Below are positions 10,996 through 23,524 of a DNA stretch of 64,000 nucleotides, one piece after another. Location: positions 1 to 64,000 of the forward strand of contig NC_016535.1 in NCBI RefSeq assembly GCF_000236905.1. The letters are read 5' to 3'. How positions within the stretch are numbered: the first letter of the stretch is position 1; each line of letters starts with the position of its first letter. Below the pieces are notes generated by a model. The model was not told the origin of the DNA and did no database searches. It saw nothing but the letters and a program-made list of their open reading frames with translations. A program made the position numbers and the translations under genes. The stretch is from Tetrapisispora phaffii CBS 4417. Its lineage: Eukaryota > Ascomycota > Saccharomycetes > Saccharomycetales > Saccharomycetaceae.

Positions 10996-11404
10996 TGTTG
11001 GATTTAAAAATTGATAAGGAAATTTGTATCTTTCCTATTTGATTTTATGTTTGGCCACGTAGTATAACATATATTGAAAATACAAAAGAGTAAACATCGT
11101 AGTTCTGATGGCTTGTTATTCATATAACTGGACGAGGCAAACGTCACAATCCAAATTGGAACAGAATATCACTTGATATAATTGACATGTCTTGCGAAGA
11201 TAAAATGGTTTTGTGATCGTGACAGAAATCATTGCTATAAATACCAGGGTTTTTCTCCATGTAAAGTAATGCAAGCTGTCTTAATCAACTTATATCATTA
11301 TCATATTTTATATTTTACTTATTTTATATAGATCCCTACGGAGAATTATAATAAATTACTGACTCGTAAAAATGAATAATCAATTAAGATATATCCATTA
11401 TACA
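10996..11404 (+). mobile_element. Ty1/copia-type LTR (copy C)
   Basis: It starts TGTTGGATTTAAAAATTGAT and runs parallel to copy A through TTTGTATCTTTCC, GGCCACGTAGTATAACA, the promoter-like GCTATAAATACC near 11237-11248, and GATCCCTACGGAGAATTATA, ending near ATTATACA. Copy B is closest to it in the 5' part (both have GGCCACGTAGTATAAC). It lies upstream, in the same direction, of the decayed pol pieces at 12190-13107, so it could be the 5' LTR of that element. The end could also be 11371. Confidence 0.72.
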
Positions 11405-14400
11405 AAAAACTTGATAATAAGTATCTTAGATTAAATAATTTATATATGTTTTGAAAACCTATTAAATTCTGACTAATTGATCTCCTATCTAAGACTATCT
11501 AAATTTAACCTTTAGTTCACCTTTTTCAAAACACACAGTATATTAAAAAAACATAAAATTTCACCCATCACATAATGAAATCGAAGAAACCTAATATTAC
11601 AATCCAGAAACAACGTTAAGGTCGACCTACCTACATTTTATCCACCGAACATTGAGAATAAGTCGGTGAGTTTGCCACATATCAAGAAAACCAACACCTA
11701 TATCAAGGACTGGGATGGCTTTTAGAAGCTAGGCATGTGAATATTTGTGTATTTACGCTGAAGTATGTAAAATATATTTATATTTTTAATTAAATACAAT
11801 TAAAATATTGTTTTTTATTAATTTCAACTGGCAATCAACTAATCATATAGAACTCAATACTTTCATAAATGTTGTTCAAGCGGAATCACTGAAAATAGAA
11901 TATCTGTTCAAACTATTCATAGATTTTTTGGACACAGCAACATTCAGACACTTTGCAAATCTAAAAATAACAACATTTTCGAAAACATATCGGTTAATGA
12001 TATTGATTGGGCCAACAACCACAAATTTCATTTATTCGAGCATATTCATTAAAATTAGTTTGGTCCCATTCACAACAATCATGGTAGTGCGTGCACAGGA
12101 ATAATCGCAGTGCCCAATAAAAAACTAAACATCATCAAACTTATTCATCACAAGCCTAATCTACTCATACTATCGTCATTATATTAGCGTTGTAGTTAAC
12201 TTTTTTGTTAGACAATGCTCTGCAAATGTTGCTTGTTTCCAATTCGATGACGGTTTTGAACATATCACGCATTAACTTTCTTGAACATTTTGGATATGCA
12301 CTATTACATATAATCCTTTCCAGTTACTTCGAAGCCAATGGAGAAACAGAAAGTTCGGAACCCTATTGAAGGATTATTGAAGGTATTTAAAATAGGTTTA
12401 TTTTAACAAGCTCATCTCTTGTTTTCATGTTCCAATTTTCAATCTTGATACATAACATCGTATGCAATGATGTGCAGAGAGTAGGCCAATTATCCAGAAT
12501 GATATACTAACAACTTTATCATGTAGTATATAATATACCAGTGCATTACTGGATCCATTTGATACGACTACATATAGCAAGTCACAAGAATAACAACGCT
12601 AGTTTACTATCAGATATCCCGACAGACTTTGACTCTATTTTAAAGATCATGGCTATCTTCAGCACCACCTTCTATTTTGACATATAAAGTAAGATGCATT
12701 CGCAAACTATCCCCTTCTAAATTGTATAACAGAAATGCATATATTTTCAAAACATCTTCTTCTGGTTTGGGGGAGTAGCAAATTCTCTTATAGATGCAAA
12801 GGAGCTTAAAAAAGCAGATATTACTGTTTCAGAGACTAATAAGAAGGATGTTAAGAAAAGAACGTACATTGTAAATTTGTTGATGTCATGGGCAATGGAC
12901 TACGTAACATTCATGCAAACTCTATGGACAAGTCAATAATGTTCTATAAAGCTATTGCCAATAATAAAATGCACATCCAAAGACTAAAGTTTCTTGAAGC
13001 TTACAAAAAGGAACTCTAATCACTACATAGTATGAGAAGTTGGGAAGATGTACCAATATATGAAAACTCAATCAACGAATCGAATAGTGTTTATCATATT
13101 TGACTTCATGATTGTTATCTAGTACTAGTGATGAACATATCATTAGAACATAAGAACATATCTTTGTTTTTTACTTTAGGTAAGGAGACATGGTCAAGTA
13201 CTTGTTCCTTTCATATCACATTTTGTAATTAGAAATTCTGGGGTTGGATATCGCAAACACTTAAAATTTCTATTTGACATTTGATATAGAAAAAGATATA
13301 GATGAAATGATTATAACGTTTAACGTTATACTGTTACCCAATTGAAAGATGCTAGCTAACCTGAAGGCAATAAGTAGAGTAGAAAACCTGGAAGATGACA
13401 ACAGGGTTAGTAGATGTAACAATCTATTAGGTTGGCTTCATAGCTTTCATATTTCGATCCAATATATTAAATTAAGGTAACTGCCTAACAAGGAAGACAT
13501 TATCTTCATCGAAATGAGTAATCAAGCTAACAAATAAATTATTACAATTTCTTTTGCGAATGAGGTCTAATATACTAGCTGAAATAAACGAGGAAAACAA
13601 GTTATTGACTTAACTCTTATTGATTCAATTGTAGACGAATTGTTTGCTAGACAAGACGAAAACACGTTCCAATACAATATTCATACAGTTAGACTCAAAT
13701 ATGATTGGCTGTTTTTTAAATTTAAACTAACACGTATATCCTCGAGTGAAACAGAATCAGATACTATATAAGGATCACTTCCATGTCTTCTAAATGTATC
13801 ACACTTAATAAATGAAATTTGTGAAATACAACCCATAATGACGATTAATTCAGGTAATCCAGCTATTGATTCTATAATATCGAAAGATGCAGGTATTCTA
13901 AAAACAAATTTTATAGTATCATATTATTGAAAATCAAAAAGATTTATAATGAATGATCAGCATCCTTAGACAATGTATTTGATACTAACACTATTTAGGT
14001 AAAGTTCAATGATCCATCCAATAATGATCAAATATCTATAAGTTTATAAAATTCTTTAAGCTATTTTTGATAAATTTAAGAAAATATTTTATGAACAATC
14101 ACTTATGATTTCTGCTTGAAGCCAACAGTTTTGTTGGTGTGACAAATGATATTTAAAATTAAGTAAATGACAATTGATCTAGGGTTTACGAAAATAACGT
14201 TTTGATGCGAGCAAATATAAGTTAAAAGGAATACAGTACCGCAACAAGACCAGCAGCGACTACAAAAAAATAACATATATATGCTTCCTTTAACGGCCAC
14301 TGCACTTAAAAAATTAGAACTATCAATACTAAAGATTCCAATTCACATCTGTTTGCAATTTAACATACTCATCTCAACACACAATAATATAACATCAATT

Positions 14401-17400
14401 TAACCATAAAGGAACAGTTTTTTTACATAATCAAGTAATTTGTATTCTTTATTTGTCAGAATAATTTAGTCCTTGAAAGCACATTGTCTAACTTTTCTAA
14501 GCTATTTTAAGAACAATATTAAAATAGAATAATTATACCCATGCACGTTCAGTTACTATTTTCGTATCAAATATTAAATGGTTCACCTTAAAGATGTTTT
14601 CAAAAGTTTTAAAATAGAATTATGGTTGTTATTACAAAAGTTTATGAAATGATTGCATAGTTAGGAAAGTGAAAAAAATTGGAAAAATTGAAATCGATGA
14701 GCATCGAAAATTGAATACTTCTCGTTAAAGATAATGAATTATTATTTCTCAGGATACACAAACCTCCGAATAATTTAGTTTAGGCAATGGAAAGGAAGAA
14801 TAGTATACAATTAAGAAATATGAACATTGTATTTTTAAATGCACATTTAAAATATTCAAGATACAAGTCATTATAAGAACCGATAATTTGCCAGTAGTGC
14901 TTATATTTTAAGACCAAACATTAAGCGTGAACTGTTCACGATCAGTATCTTACTTTTTTCAGAACTCTTGAATTGTTGACAATGATTGATGGTAGTGCTT
15001 TTCTAAGTATTTTTTTTTAACTCCTATTCAAAGTGACCTTCAAACAGTTTAGCTAATTAGATTACATCAAGGGTATTTAGAGCATTGGATTTCATTAATG
15101 GTACACCAAAAGTATTAAAAGCAGACACAATTTAATGAATTGTTTTTTTATTATGATATATGATCATATAACATGATCAAAAATATGGGAATAGACATCA
15201 CTTCCATCACTATAGTTGATAAAACAAGTGAAGCATCTATACCTGGCATATTATGGTTACTCAGATTTCATTATTCAATTCCATGGATATAGCATTCAAA
15301 TAGACTTAGTGCTTACATATCTTGAAAATAGAATAATAAAGTGAAGGATTAAAATGGTTACAAGCAACCAACTTGGAACCTTTCAAAAAAACTGTATGAG
15401 TTTCAGATTAAGTGCAAACATTTGCTTTTTATCACCCCTTTGGAATTCTGTACGCAATAGAAACTATTTTAATACGAGCAAACCTTCCAAAAGATTATTT
15501 GTGAATTCAAAGTAGTGCAAATAGTCAATCTAATAGTGATAGATCCCATGGTGATTGTCGACTTGCTTTGTTCCACAATCTGGAAAACAACAAATTAATT
15601 GATTTTGTGCTGGCCAATGCTACTTTATTATCTACTAGCAAGACACCTCATTATCCATTAGCAGGACACCTTCCACATATGCGATGACAATATGATAACA
15701 AAGACACTTCATCTACCGCTATTTCAATTTTTTATTGGAAGTCATTACAACTATATCATAGAAGATATTTGATCGTGTATATTATTTATTGGTTAAAGGA
15801 TTTCATAATCACTATGTAATAGATGTAAATTGCAAGAACATTTCAAAAATTTTTCACTAGACGTTAAACAAAATAAAGATATTATATCCAGCCATCAATT
15901 GTTCCCCTCACACACTGCACTTAAGCGTATGAAATATGACAATAAAAGAAGCAAGAAATACATTGGTGTAAATAAGAATTTATAATCTGCTAAGTTTAAG
16001 TAGAGCTTCATGCAAAGCATGAAGTTATGATGTAGTGTAAGCTGCATAACAAATATTCCAACAAGCATAAACAATGGTAAGATTCTTTTTGATTAAGCAT
16101 CAATTCATTAAGAAATTGTCCTTCTGTGTATCTTTGGAAACTAATGGTCCCACATCATGTATCCTTCGTTATTATTAATGCAATGACTATCAATACCGTC
16201 ATATTCGGTAGTTTATACTTCACTATGTACGGAAGCAACTTGTGTAGAAAGATCGAACTTGGAATTCCTGCTAGCCTAAGAGTTATGCACGCTATCCAAC
16301 AGAACATGAGTTGCTAGTACAACGAACAGTAGCTACTACCATGTTTCAATCACTGCAATCCATGCTTGCATCATATAAATGTTTTTCTAAATCTATATTT
16401 TTGATCATCAATGTTCTAAGAAACTTAACCAACACTATACCTAATGTTACTGGATACCTTTCATCATCTCATCAGTCTATTTATAAAATTTGGTTCCAAA
16501 AGATAAATAAATATATTCAGATATGTAATTCTTCATTACATCATCAATATATTCTGAAATTAATAATGATGTGAGTTCATTGCAAGACTTGTTTACCTTA
16601 TGAACACCATGTTTCGTTTAAATTATATTTAAAAGGTTTCATCCAACTTGCTTGACCATCAACAGTAGTTAAAAGTGAAACTCAAATTGTTTTTGGTCAA
16701 CTTGCCAACGGTAATTGTCTTACATTCGATAAATTAATGCAACAATCATTATTGAATTAAAAACACCTAAGGTAGGTCAACAATGGTTTGCTTTGGTTTT
16801 TATATTGCTATATAATTTATACAGAGATATTAAATTTTTGTGCAATAATGCAACTATGTTCAGAAAAAGGGAGATATTTTTATACTTAATCAACAAAAGC
16901 ATAATCCATCATATATCATGATATAGTGTAATAAACAGTGAGATCGATTACACACATTCATGATATAATAATGGACTTCATTGAAAATACGAAATGAACC
17001 CCTGTAGAGTCTTATTGCAGCAGTTGCAATTATCGATGTACAGCTTGTGATTCCAAGTTCTGCGAACCACTATGCAATTCCTTAAATCAGCATAATAATG
17101 ACTAACTCCTAGACCATCCAACTTGATTTTAATAATCTAAAAAAATAGAAACTACATTAAAGTTTTATAAATTTAAGCCATATTTACTTCTACACAACAT
17201 TCATATACGCCAAAAGTTATCAATGCATTAGAGACATGAGAAGCATCCTATCACTTGCATACTGCTTCAGGGTAGAAAATTAGAAATATGTATTTAAACT
17301 CAGCATTAGTTACATAAAAGTAAGTCGAAGAGTGCTTGCAATTGGCTGTAACCAAGTAAGACGCAATATCTGGTTTCAGTTGTCTTTGCACGGAGATCTG

Positions 17401-18227
17401 AGAACGCGGTGAACTGCGGTGTCAAAAGTAGATGATGATACAGCGCCATCCACCATTTTTGATTACGAGTAATAGAATTAAACCAAGTTGCTACAACTAA
17501 TAGACGTACTGACACATTTCATAACCGAGATATGTCCTTTACAATTGCATTTTATTTTTACTCCATATGTTTGATGGTGTGGATTACAGATGCGATATAG
17601 AGAATGTGATCGAAACATTGTATCTGAAGCTCTCTTAATGTGAGCAAGTGACAGTATTTCCTGAGATTTCAGATTTGTAGTTTACGACTGAATTCCATTG
17701 CAAGAATATTAATTTTCACATACGTCCTATTAATTTACAATGCTTGGTAAAGGTGTGTCTCACTTTTGATAAAACAAACTAATTCATGTTTCTGTTAACC
17801 GGTACTGTCGTCACCTAAAATGTTTCATTTCTACTATTTTACTGGAACAGGTAAAAATAACAATAAAATTTTTTGAATATTGTGTTTGATATTTCAACAA
17901 ATATGAAAACTGTTAACTTCAACTCTATAGGTAGCAATGTTTTTTAATGATACATTCAGATCCAAAGAAAAAACAGGATTTTACTCGACATTGAGGTAAC
18001 TAAAATCAATACTTTACCTTTTGTCAAGTTCCATATCACAGTGATCTATTTTCAAGTCGATCAATTCCAATTGACCTCATCTTGGTATATATTTAAGAGT
18101 TTTTTGTAGATGGACTATTCTAAATTATGATTAACGGCCTTTTTTTTAGAATAATTAATATTATTATTATATTAGTTAAAATTGATACTCATAAAATATA
18201 TTTAACGAACTATACAAAACTGATAAA
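11405..18227. other. AT-rich gene desert with retroelement debris
   Basis: Apart from the pol relic at 12190-13107 I find no supportable gene. Short open frames are scattered and unlike proteins I know. Translation at 16126-16317 gives GSLYFTMYGS...ASLRVMHAIQQN, which faintly recalls a Ty1-type RNase H, but the match is too weak to annotate. At 14670-14707 a GGAAAAATTG followed by ATCGATGAGC resembles an RRPE/PAC promoter pair, with no gene next to it. Confidence 0.55.
12190..13107 (+). pseudogene. Decayed Ty1/copia retrotransposon pol (integrase and reverse transcriptase fragments)
   Basis: Two stretches translate to recognisable but broken pol segments. From 12190 the frame reads VVVNFFVRQCSANVACFQFD followed by DGFEHITH and a stop. 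After a frameshift it continues FLEHFGYALLHIILSSYFEA then NGETESSE. This reproduces the integrase core order D-x-G-x-E, FL...G and NG..E of Ty1/copia elements. From about 12868 another frame reads MFYKAIANNKMHIQRLKFLE, AYKKEL, stop, SLHSMRSWEDVPIY, like the start of the copia reverse transcriptase (EAY.KEL...M.(S/T)W(E/D)). Several stops and shifts make it inactive. The integrase-to-RT spacing is shorter than in intact elements, suggesting deletions. Similarity was judged by eye. Confidence 0.62.
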
Positions 18228-21170
18228 CTACAGGAATAAGGAGAAGGAGAACATTAATACCATTGATATTAATGAATGAGAGACATTGTTGTTAGCCAAG
18301 CCGAGGTATGAACTGACTTCGATTGTATGAGCTGAGCTCGATGATGTCGAACCTTCATATTGTAATAGTGGAGTCGAAGCAGAAGTTGTGGAACTTTTTT
18401 TAGAATTGAAACTTGTTGTGGCTGCTGCTGTAGATCCATCAGTTTGTACGGTGGATGATAGCTTATTAGTCTGATCATTGGCAATATTATCTGCAGTTGT
18501 GGTAACATCTGTTATGCCGGTTGTTTTATCTTCTACTATATTGCCTGAAGAGGATTGATAGATACACTCTGTCTCTGTACAAGTTATCGTATGTGTAGCC
18601 GTCAAAATGATGGAACCACTACTATCAGTAATTGTTTCGCAACTCACGGTAGTATAACTGGTGAAAGTTGAACTTTTAGTTTTAGTCAATGTTGAGTATG
18701 TTGAATTAGCAATTTCTGTCGTTTGACTTTTTGTTGAGTCTCTACTAGTAATATCAAACTTTGTTGTTTCAACATCTGATATATTCGAAGATTCTTCAGT
18801 ACTAATGCTATTGGTTGAGTTTACATAACTGTAATAGTTGCTTGTGTATGGTGTCACAACAACAAATGTGGTCTCGGTGGTTGGCTTGTCGTCGCTGCCG
18901 GTGACAGTAGTAACAATGGTGGAGATAGTTGAAGTTTGAGTGACATCGCTCTGAGTGTATGTAGTAGTGATGTCTTCGTTACTTGGAGTTTCGACTATGA
19001 AAGTAGTCTCGATGGTAGTTTCCCCATCAGTACCGACGGTAGTTGAAAGAATGGTGGAGACAGTGGTATCTGCGGTCACGGTACCATGAGTGTATTCAGT
19101 AGTAGTGGTTTTGTCGATTGGTGTCACAACAACAAATGTGGTCTCGGTGGTTGGCTTGTCGTCGCTGCCGGTGACAGTAGTAACAATGGTGGAGATAGTT
19201 GAAGTTTGAGTGACATCGCTCTGAGTGTATGTAGTAGTGATTTCTTCGTTACTTGGAGTTTCGACTATGAAAGTAGTCTCGATGGTAGTTTCCCCATCAG
19301 TACCGACGGTAGTTGAAAGAATGGTGGAGACAGTAGCGTCTTCAGTGACGGTACCATGGGTATATGTGGTGGTAGTGGTTCGTTCATATGGTGTTTGTAC
19401 ATAGTATGTCGTCTCTGTTGATGGGAACCCCTCTGAACCTGTGAAGAAAGATGTCACTGTACTATATGTGTTGACATACGTACCTGTCCAACCTGTTGTT
19501 ATAGTTGTTTGTATTTCATAATATGGAGTTTCAACAAAATATGTAGTTTCTGATGTTACAATACCATCACTATCAGTATAATAGTTGACTGTAGTAGAGT
19601 AGGTACTAACGAAAGTTCCTGTCCACTCAGTGTAAGTTGTCGTAAATTCTTCAAAGAAAGGTGTTTCAATATAGTAAATTGTATCGGATGTTAAAATACC
19701 ATCAGTACCTAGATGAACATCAGTAGTTAAACTATATGTGGAAATAAAAGTTCCTGTCCATTCAGTGTATGATACATGACTTTCGTGGATAACAGGAGTT
19801 TCAACTAAGTAAATTGTTGTTGTTGATTCGTAACCGTCGTCACCTGTTGTTATGGAGGTTATAGTCCAATAAGTTTTAGTTGTTTTCCCAGTCCATTCAG
19901 TGAAATGTGTAGTTGTGGTGTCATATGTTGGTGTTTCAACGAAGTATGTTGTTTCTGTTGTTTCTATTTCATCTATTCCGGTATAAGTTGAGATAATAGT
20001 AGAATATGTTCTAATAGTTGAGCCTGAACCTGCAGTGGTTGAATAAAAAGTAGTTTCTGCAGTAGGGGTATTAACAAAATATGTTGTTTCAGTAGTACCA
20101 AAACCATCTTCACCAGTGGATGTACTAATCAAAGTTGAATAAGTTGTTACGTAAGTACCTGTCCATTTTGTTGCCGTGGATGCAATTGATTCATCTGATG
20201 GAGTTTCAATGAAATAAGTTGTCTCGGTTGTTTCTTCGCCATCCATACCTGTTTTAGTTTTGACAGTCGTTGAAACAGTCGTTACGAAACTATTAGTACC
20301 ATGAGTATAAGTATAATCAGTATCAGCTTTAGTTGGAGTTAACACTGTATATATAGTTTCTGTAGTGGTCAAATCATCAGTACCAACATACGTAGTAGTA
20401 ATCATGTTAAAAGTTGTGGTTACCGAACCTGTCCAATAACTAGTGGTTGTACTAGTAGCCTGTGGTGTAGCAGGACAATCTGTTTCTAGATTATCATAAA
20501 AGGTAACTGCTTCTTTCCAGTCAGTATGGATTTCACCTTCTGGATCTGTGTATTGTAAATTTAGGATACCAATATAACCAATATTGAAGTACACGATTTT
20601 CAATGGGTAAGCATAACCAGCTTCCAAATAACCTTCGATATATCTTCTTTCGTTAGTAGCCCATTGATTAACGGCATTTAAGCTAATATCATCATAATCG
20701 GCTGCACTTTCGTCAGCGTTACAACAAGTAAAGGCAGATGGATTAGCAAAAAGTAATAAAGCAGAATCATCGGTATCGAAAAATTCAAATGCATAATTAC
20801 CAGAAACAGGTGGAACAAAATAACCAGTTAATTCTAAAGTAAAATTAGAAATAGTTATAGGTACACCATAAACTTCACCCCAGGCGATGGTACCTGCAGA
20901 GTGATCGGTGTAGCTAAAATTAATATCTGTGACACCTGATGTGGTGGCTATTTCATTGTTTATTTCATCATAGACATCAAAAAGATAATCTAAAGGTGAG
21001 TACAGATTACTGTATTCAGGGTAGTAGTATGGAAAAAATCTTGCTCTGAAACCAGCGGTACCAGACGATAGAGCTGGAATGTCACAATGATACTCATATG
21101 CTTTTGTATAATTTATTAGGAAAAGAAAGGGCACTAAAAGCTGCCCCAGGAGCGTGTTAGACCACTGCAT
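18228..21170 (-). CDS. Flocculin-like adhesin with PA14/GLEYA head and 12 flocculin repeats, GPI-anchored
   Basis: The predicted 980-residue adhesin starts at the ATG at 21170; the open frame extends three codons further only to a TTG. A signal peptide (about 1-24) precedes a Cys-containing PA14/GLEYA-type domain at about 25-240. That domain has FYFEP-like hydrophobic strands, a paired-aspartate DTDDSALLLF (the DcisD calcium and sugar site of Flo/Epa adhesins), and EAGYAYPLKIVYFN at the place of the GLEYA motif. Twelve tandem 45-residue flocculin repeats follow, each ending in (V/I)(E/V/Q/N)TP with a TYST...TG.DG...TETTYFVETP pattern. The rest is Ser/Thr-rich and ends in a hydrophobic GPI signal (SLISMVLMFSFSLFL). 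By family knowledge it should bind surface or host/partner glycans at the wall. The ligand cannot be read from sequence. It is probably one of a subtelomeric family. Confidence 0.92.
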   Translation of the reverse strand: MQWSNTLLGQLLVPFLFLINYTKAYEYHCDIPALSSGTAGFRARFFPYYYPEYSNLYSPLDYLFDVYDEINNEIATTSGVTDINFSYTDHSAGTIAWGEVYGVPITISNFTLELTGYFVPPVSGNYAFEFFDTDDSALLLFANPSAFTCCNADESAADYDDISLNAVNQWATNERRYIEGYLEAGYAYPLKIVYFNIGYIGILNLQYTDPEGEIHTDWKEAVTFYDNLETDCPATPQATSTTTSYWTGSVTTTFNMITTTYVGTDDLTTTETIYTVLTPTKADTDYTYTHGTNSFVTTVSTTVKTKTGMDGEETTETTYFIETPSDESIASTATKWTGTYVTTYSTLISTSTGEDGFGTTETTYFVNTPTAETTFYSTTAGSGSTIRTYSTIISTYTGIDEIETTETTYFVETPTYDTTTTHFTEWTGKTTKTYWTITSITTGDDGYESTTTIYLVETPVIHESHVSYTEWTGTFISTYSLTTDVHLGTDGILTSDTIYYIETPFFEEFTTTYTEWTGTFVSTYSTTVNYYTDSDGIVTSETTYFVETPYYEIQTTITTGWTGTYVNTYSTVTSFFTGSEGFPSTETTYYVQTPYERTTTTTYTHGTVTEDATVSTILSTTVGTDGETTIETTFIVETPSNEEITTTYTQSDVTQTSTISTIVTTVTGSDDKPTTETTFVVVTPIDKTTTTEYTHGTVTADTTVSTILSTTVGTDGETTIETTFIVETPSNEDITTTYTQSDVTQTSTISTIVTTVTGSDDKPTTETTFVVVTPYTSNYYSYVNSTNSISTEESSNISDVETTKFDITSRDSTKSQTTEIANSTYSTLTKTKSSTFTSYTTVSCETITDSSGSIILTATHTITCTETECIYQSSSGNIVEDKTTGITDVTTTADNIANDQTNKLSSTVQTDGSTAAATTSFNSKKSSTTSASTPLLQYEGSTSSSSAHTIEVSSYLGLANNNVSHSLISMVLMFSFSLFL
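18851..19390. repeat. Tandem 270-bp duplication at the 3' end of the flocculin repeats
   Basis: Bases 18851-19120 and 19121-19390 are almost identical. They encode repeats 11-12 and 9-10 of the adhesin, with only a few substitutions such as TSTIS blocks unchanged and TADTT against TEDAT. This is the most recent expansion in the gene. Confidence 0.92.
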
Positions 21171-23524
21171 ATAGACCAAAAGATTAATTTATTTTATCAA
21201 TTCTTCTGACAAACTGTAGCGAAGTAGATGCGATTTCGACTGTTCAATATTAACTAATTTCTGAAAGAAACATAAAAAAATTGGAAAGTGTAGTTTAGAG
21301 AATATCTGTTAAAATAATATCTAAAAATTTGAAGTTGCTTAAATATTTGCTTATTTGCATTATTTTTTCCCATCTCATTTACTTTAAGGAAAGAAGATGA
21401 TTGGAAATGAATGCATAATATTGCTCTTCTTTCTCTTCTCTCGAGTTAAAATTTGCTTGATGTGATGGTTTAGTTGAATATACCAGCATGCGCCGATAAC
21501 TTATCACTGGTCATTTCACCAAATTTTTTCATGTAGTATTCGCCATTCTAAAACAGGCAAGTGTTAGAGCAGACTCGATAAAACTTTGGGAAGTATTCAA
21601 AACAACTAATTCTAGCCTCCAAATAGTATCAGAGCCATAAGGGAAAGCACATAACTCGTTTTGTACATGCGTAAACATTGCTACAGGTCATTACTGTGGA
21701 CCGTTTATAATATTAACAATGAATTAAATAAATTTGGTGAATTCCCACAACCCTAATGGTATTCGATTACGATGACCCAAAATTTCATACTATCAAAAGC
21801 GCTTAATTACCAGCGAGCATCGGTCCACTGCTTGACGCTTCTAATGACATCCGGAAATACATAGATCAACTGATGTCCAAATAACATAATGTTCCAATTG
21901 TATCTTGTACGACGCGTTGCTAAGCACAAAATGCCAGCTTTTCCCTCTCTCATAGTAGCTAAATTGCCAATACAACTTCTCTATGTTACCACAGTACCAA
22001 GTGGTCGATTCCGTAGCGGCTCGATTTCTACCTCTCAACAAGGGACTTATACAAAGATAGACAGACAAAGGTCAATTAACAGTTAACATACTCAGCAACC
22101 AAGTAGTAATGTACACCTAATATGACAACAAAACGTAATGGCATACTGAAATATTACTGAAGTCTACCAACGAAGAAGAAATTTTGAAAAGAGAAATTGT
22201 GAGCAAAAAACCTCAAAACAACGTCCACAACCGAGTACATATTAGGAAATACAAGATTGCTTCGAAGTATTCGTGCAAAGATCTCTCTGTAAATAAATTC
22301 CTGCCATTGCAAAAAGAAACGTGAACATTTTCTATTTCCTATTTCGGCCCGAAACTGTTTTGGAAAAATTGAGATTTTCGAGAACTGTGTCCGAAAAAGG
22401 GAAGAGAGTGAAATTGAATGCAGTAGTAGTATGTCTGTTATCAAAAGTTCATGCAGAGAGAGAAAGTTTGCTCGGTGTGTTGTTCTTGTATATGATGACA
22501 GTACACTATTAGCAGCTGATCTGCGGGTTATGGAAAATGCTACTAGATTGTGGTACTCAGACGGTTATACATGCAGCGAAAGACATTGTTATCTCATTTT
22601 GTCTCATCTAAAAATGTAAATAATTGAGATTGAAACAATATTCTCTCAATAGAGTAACATATCAATGGTTATTTTTTAGGCAACCGATGTTCTAGACGGC
22701 CAATTGTTTTAATAAGTCACCGCTTCTATTTTAGTTTTATTTCAACTTAACAAAATTACAAGCACGAAGATAGGTTTTTGTCAACAACATTACGCTCTAA
22801 TTATCTAACACGAGTACGTGCAATAGTTGAATGCCATTCTACTTCTCGATTATTGGCAAATACCTCAAAATGGCCAAATCTGTAATATCGATTGTCTAAA
22901 AAGATCACAAACTTTTTCTTTTTTCTTTTTTCTTTTTTCTTTTTCTGCCCGTATGGTAACCAGATTCAAATTACGAACATCAAAAAATTACCTGGAAATG
23001 TGAGGTGACACAGATCTGGTAATGTAAAAAGGAAATGAAAGTAAGTAGCTTTTGGTGATTACGATTAATAAGAATAGTTATGTAATAAACTATTGCAAAG
23101 TTCAATTATTAAATTGACAATGTCCGTGCAGTTGCATTGGATATGAGCAACAGACAATCACGTTATTGTGCATTATTCTTTTAATATCATTTAACTTGCA
23201 AAAATTACTCAACAAAGTGCTATAATAAAATAATATTGTTTAAATTAAGCAGCAGAATTACAGCACTTCACATGTCTGATAAGAAGACAATTAGTAGGCC
23301 GTGGCCTGGAAACAACAATTTTCCCAGCATAAAGTTGATTATCAGCGGGCATTAGACGACTACTGCCGATCAAAACTTCCAACTTGTTAACAATTACGAT
23401 TATATTGAAGAACCATAACAGTTATGACATCATAACAATATTAGAATTAAATTACATAACAACTGACTATTTACTCGATATTAATCGGCTAAATCAAAAC
23501 ATCCGATGAAGGTGTATAAGCTAA
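21171..23524. other. Intergenic subtelomeric segment
   Basis: No gene that I can support. The first ~300 bases are the promoter side of the adhesin gene. A pyrimidine tract (TTTTCTTTTTTC type) lies at about 22912-22946. Short frames such as 22431-22619 on the plus strand do not resemble known proteins. Confidence 0.55.

Noticed and set aside
16126..16317. Ty1-type RNase H fragment
   Set aside because: Only a loose resemblance (GSLYFTMYGS...ASLRVMHAI) and further downstream of the RT piece than expected; not enough for an annotation.
22431..22619. Reverse-transcriptase-like frame containing VLVYDD
   Set aside because: The surrounding residues do not follow any RT pattern; a single short coincidence.
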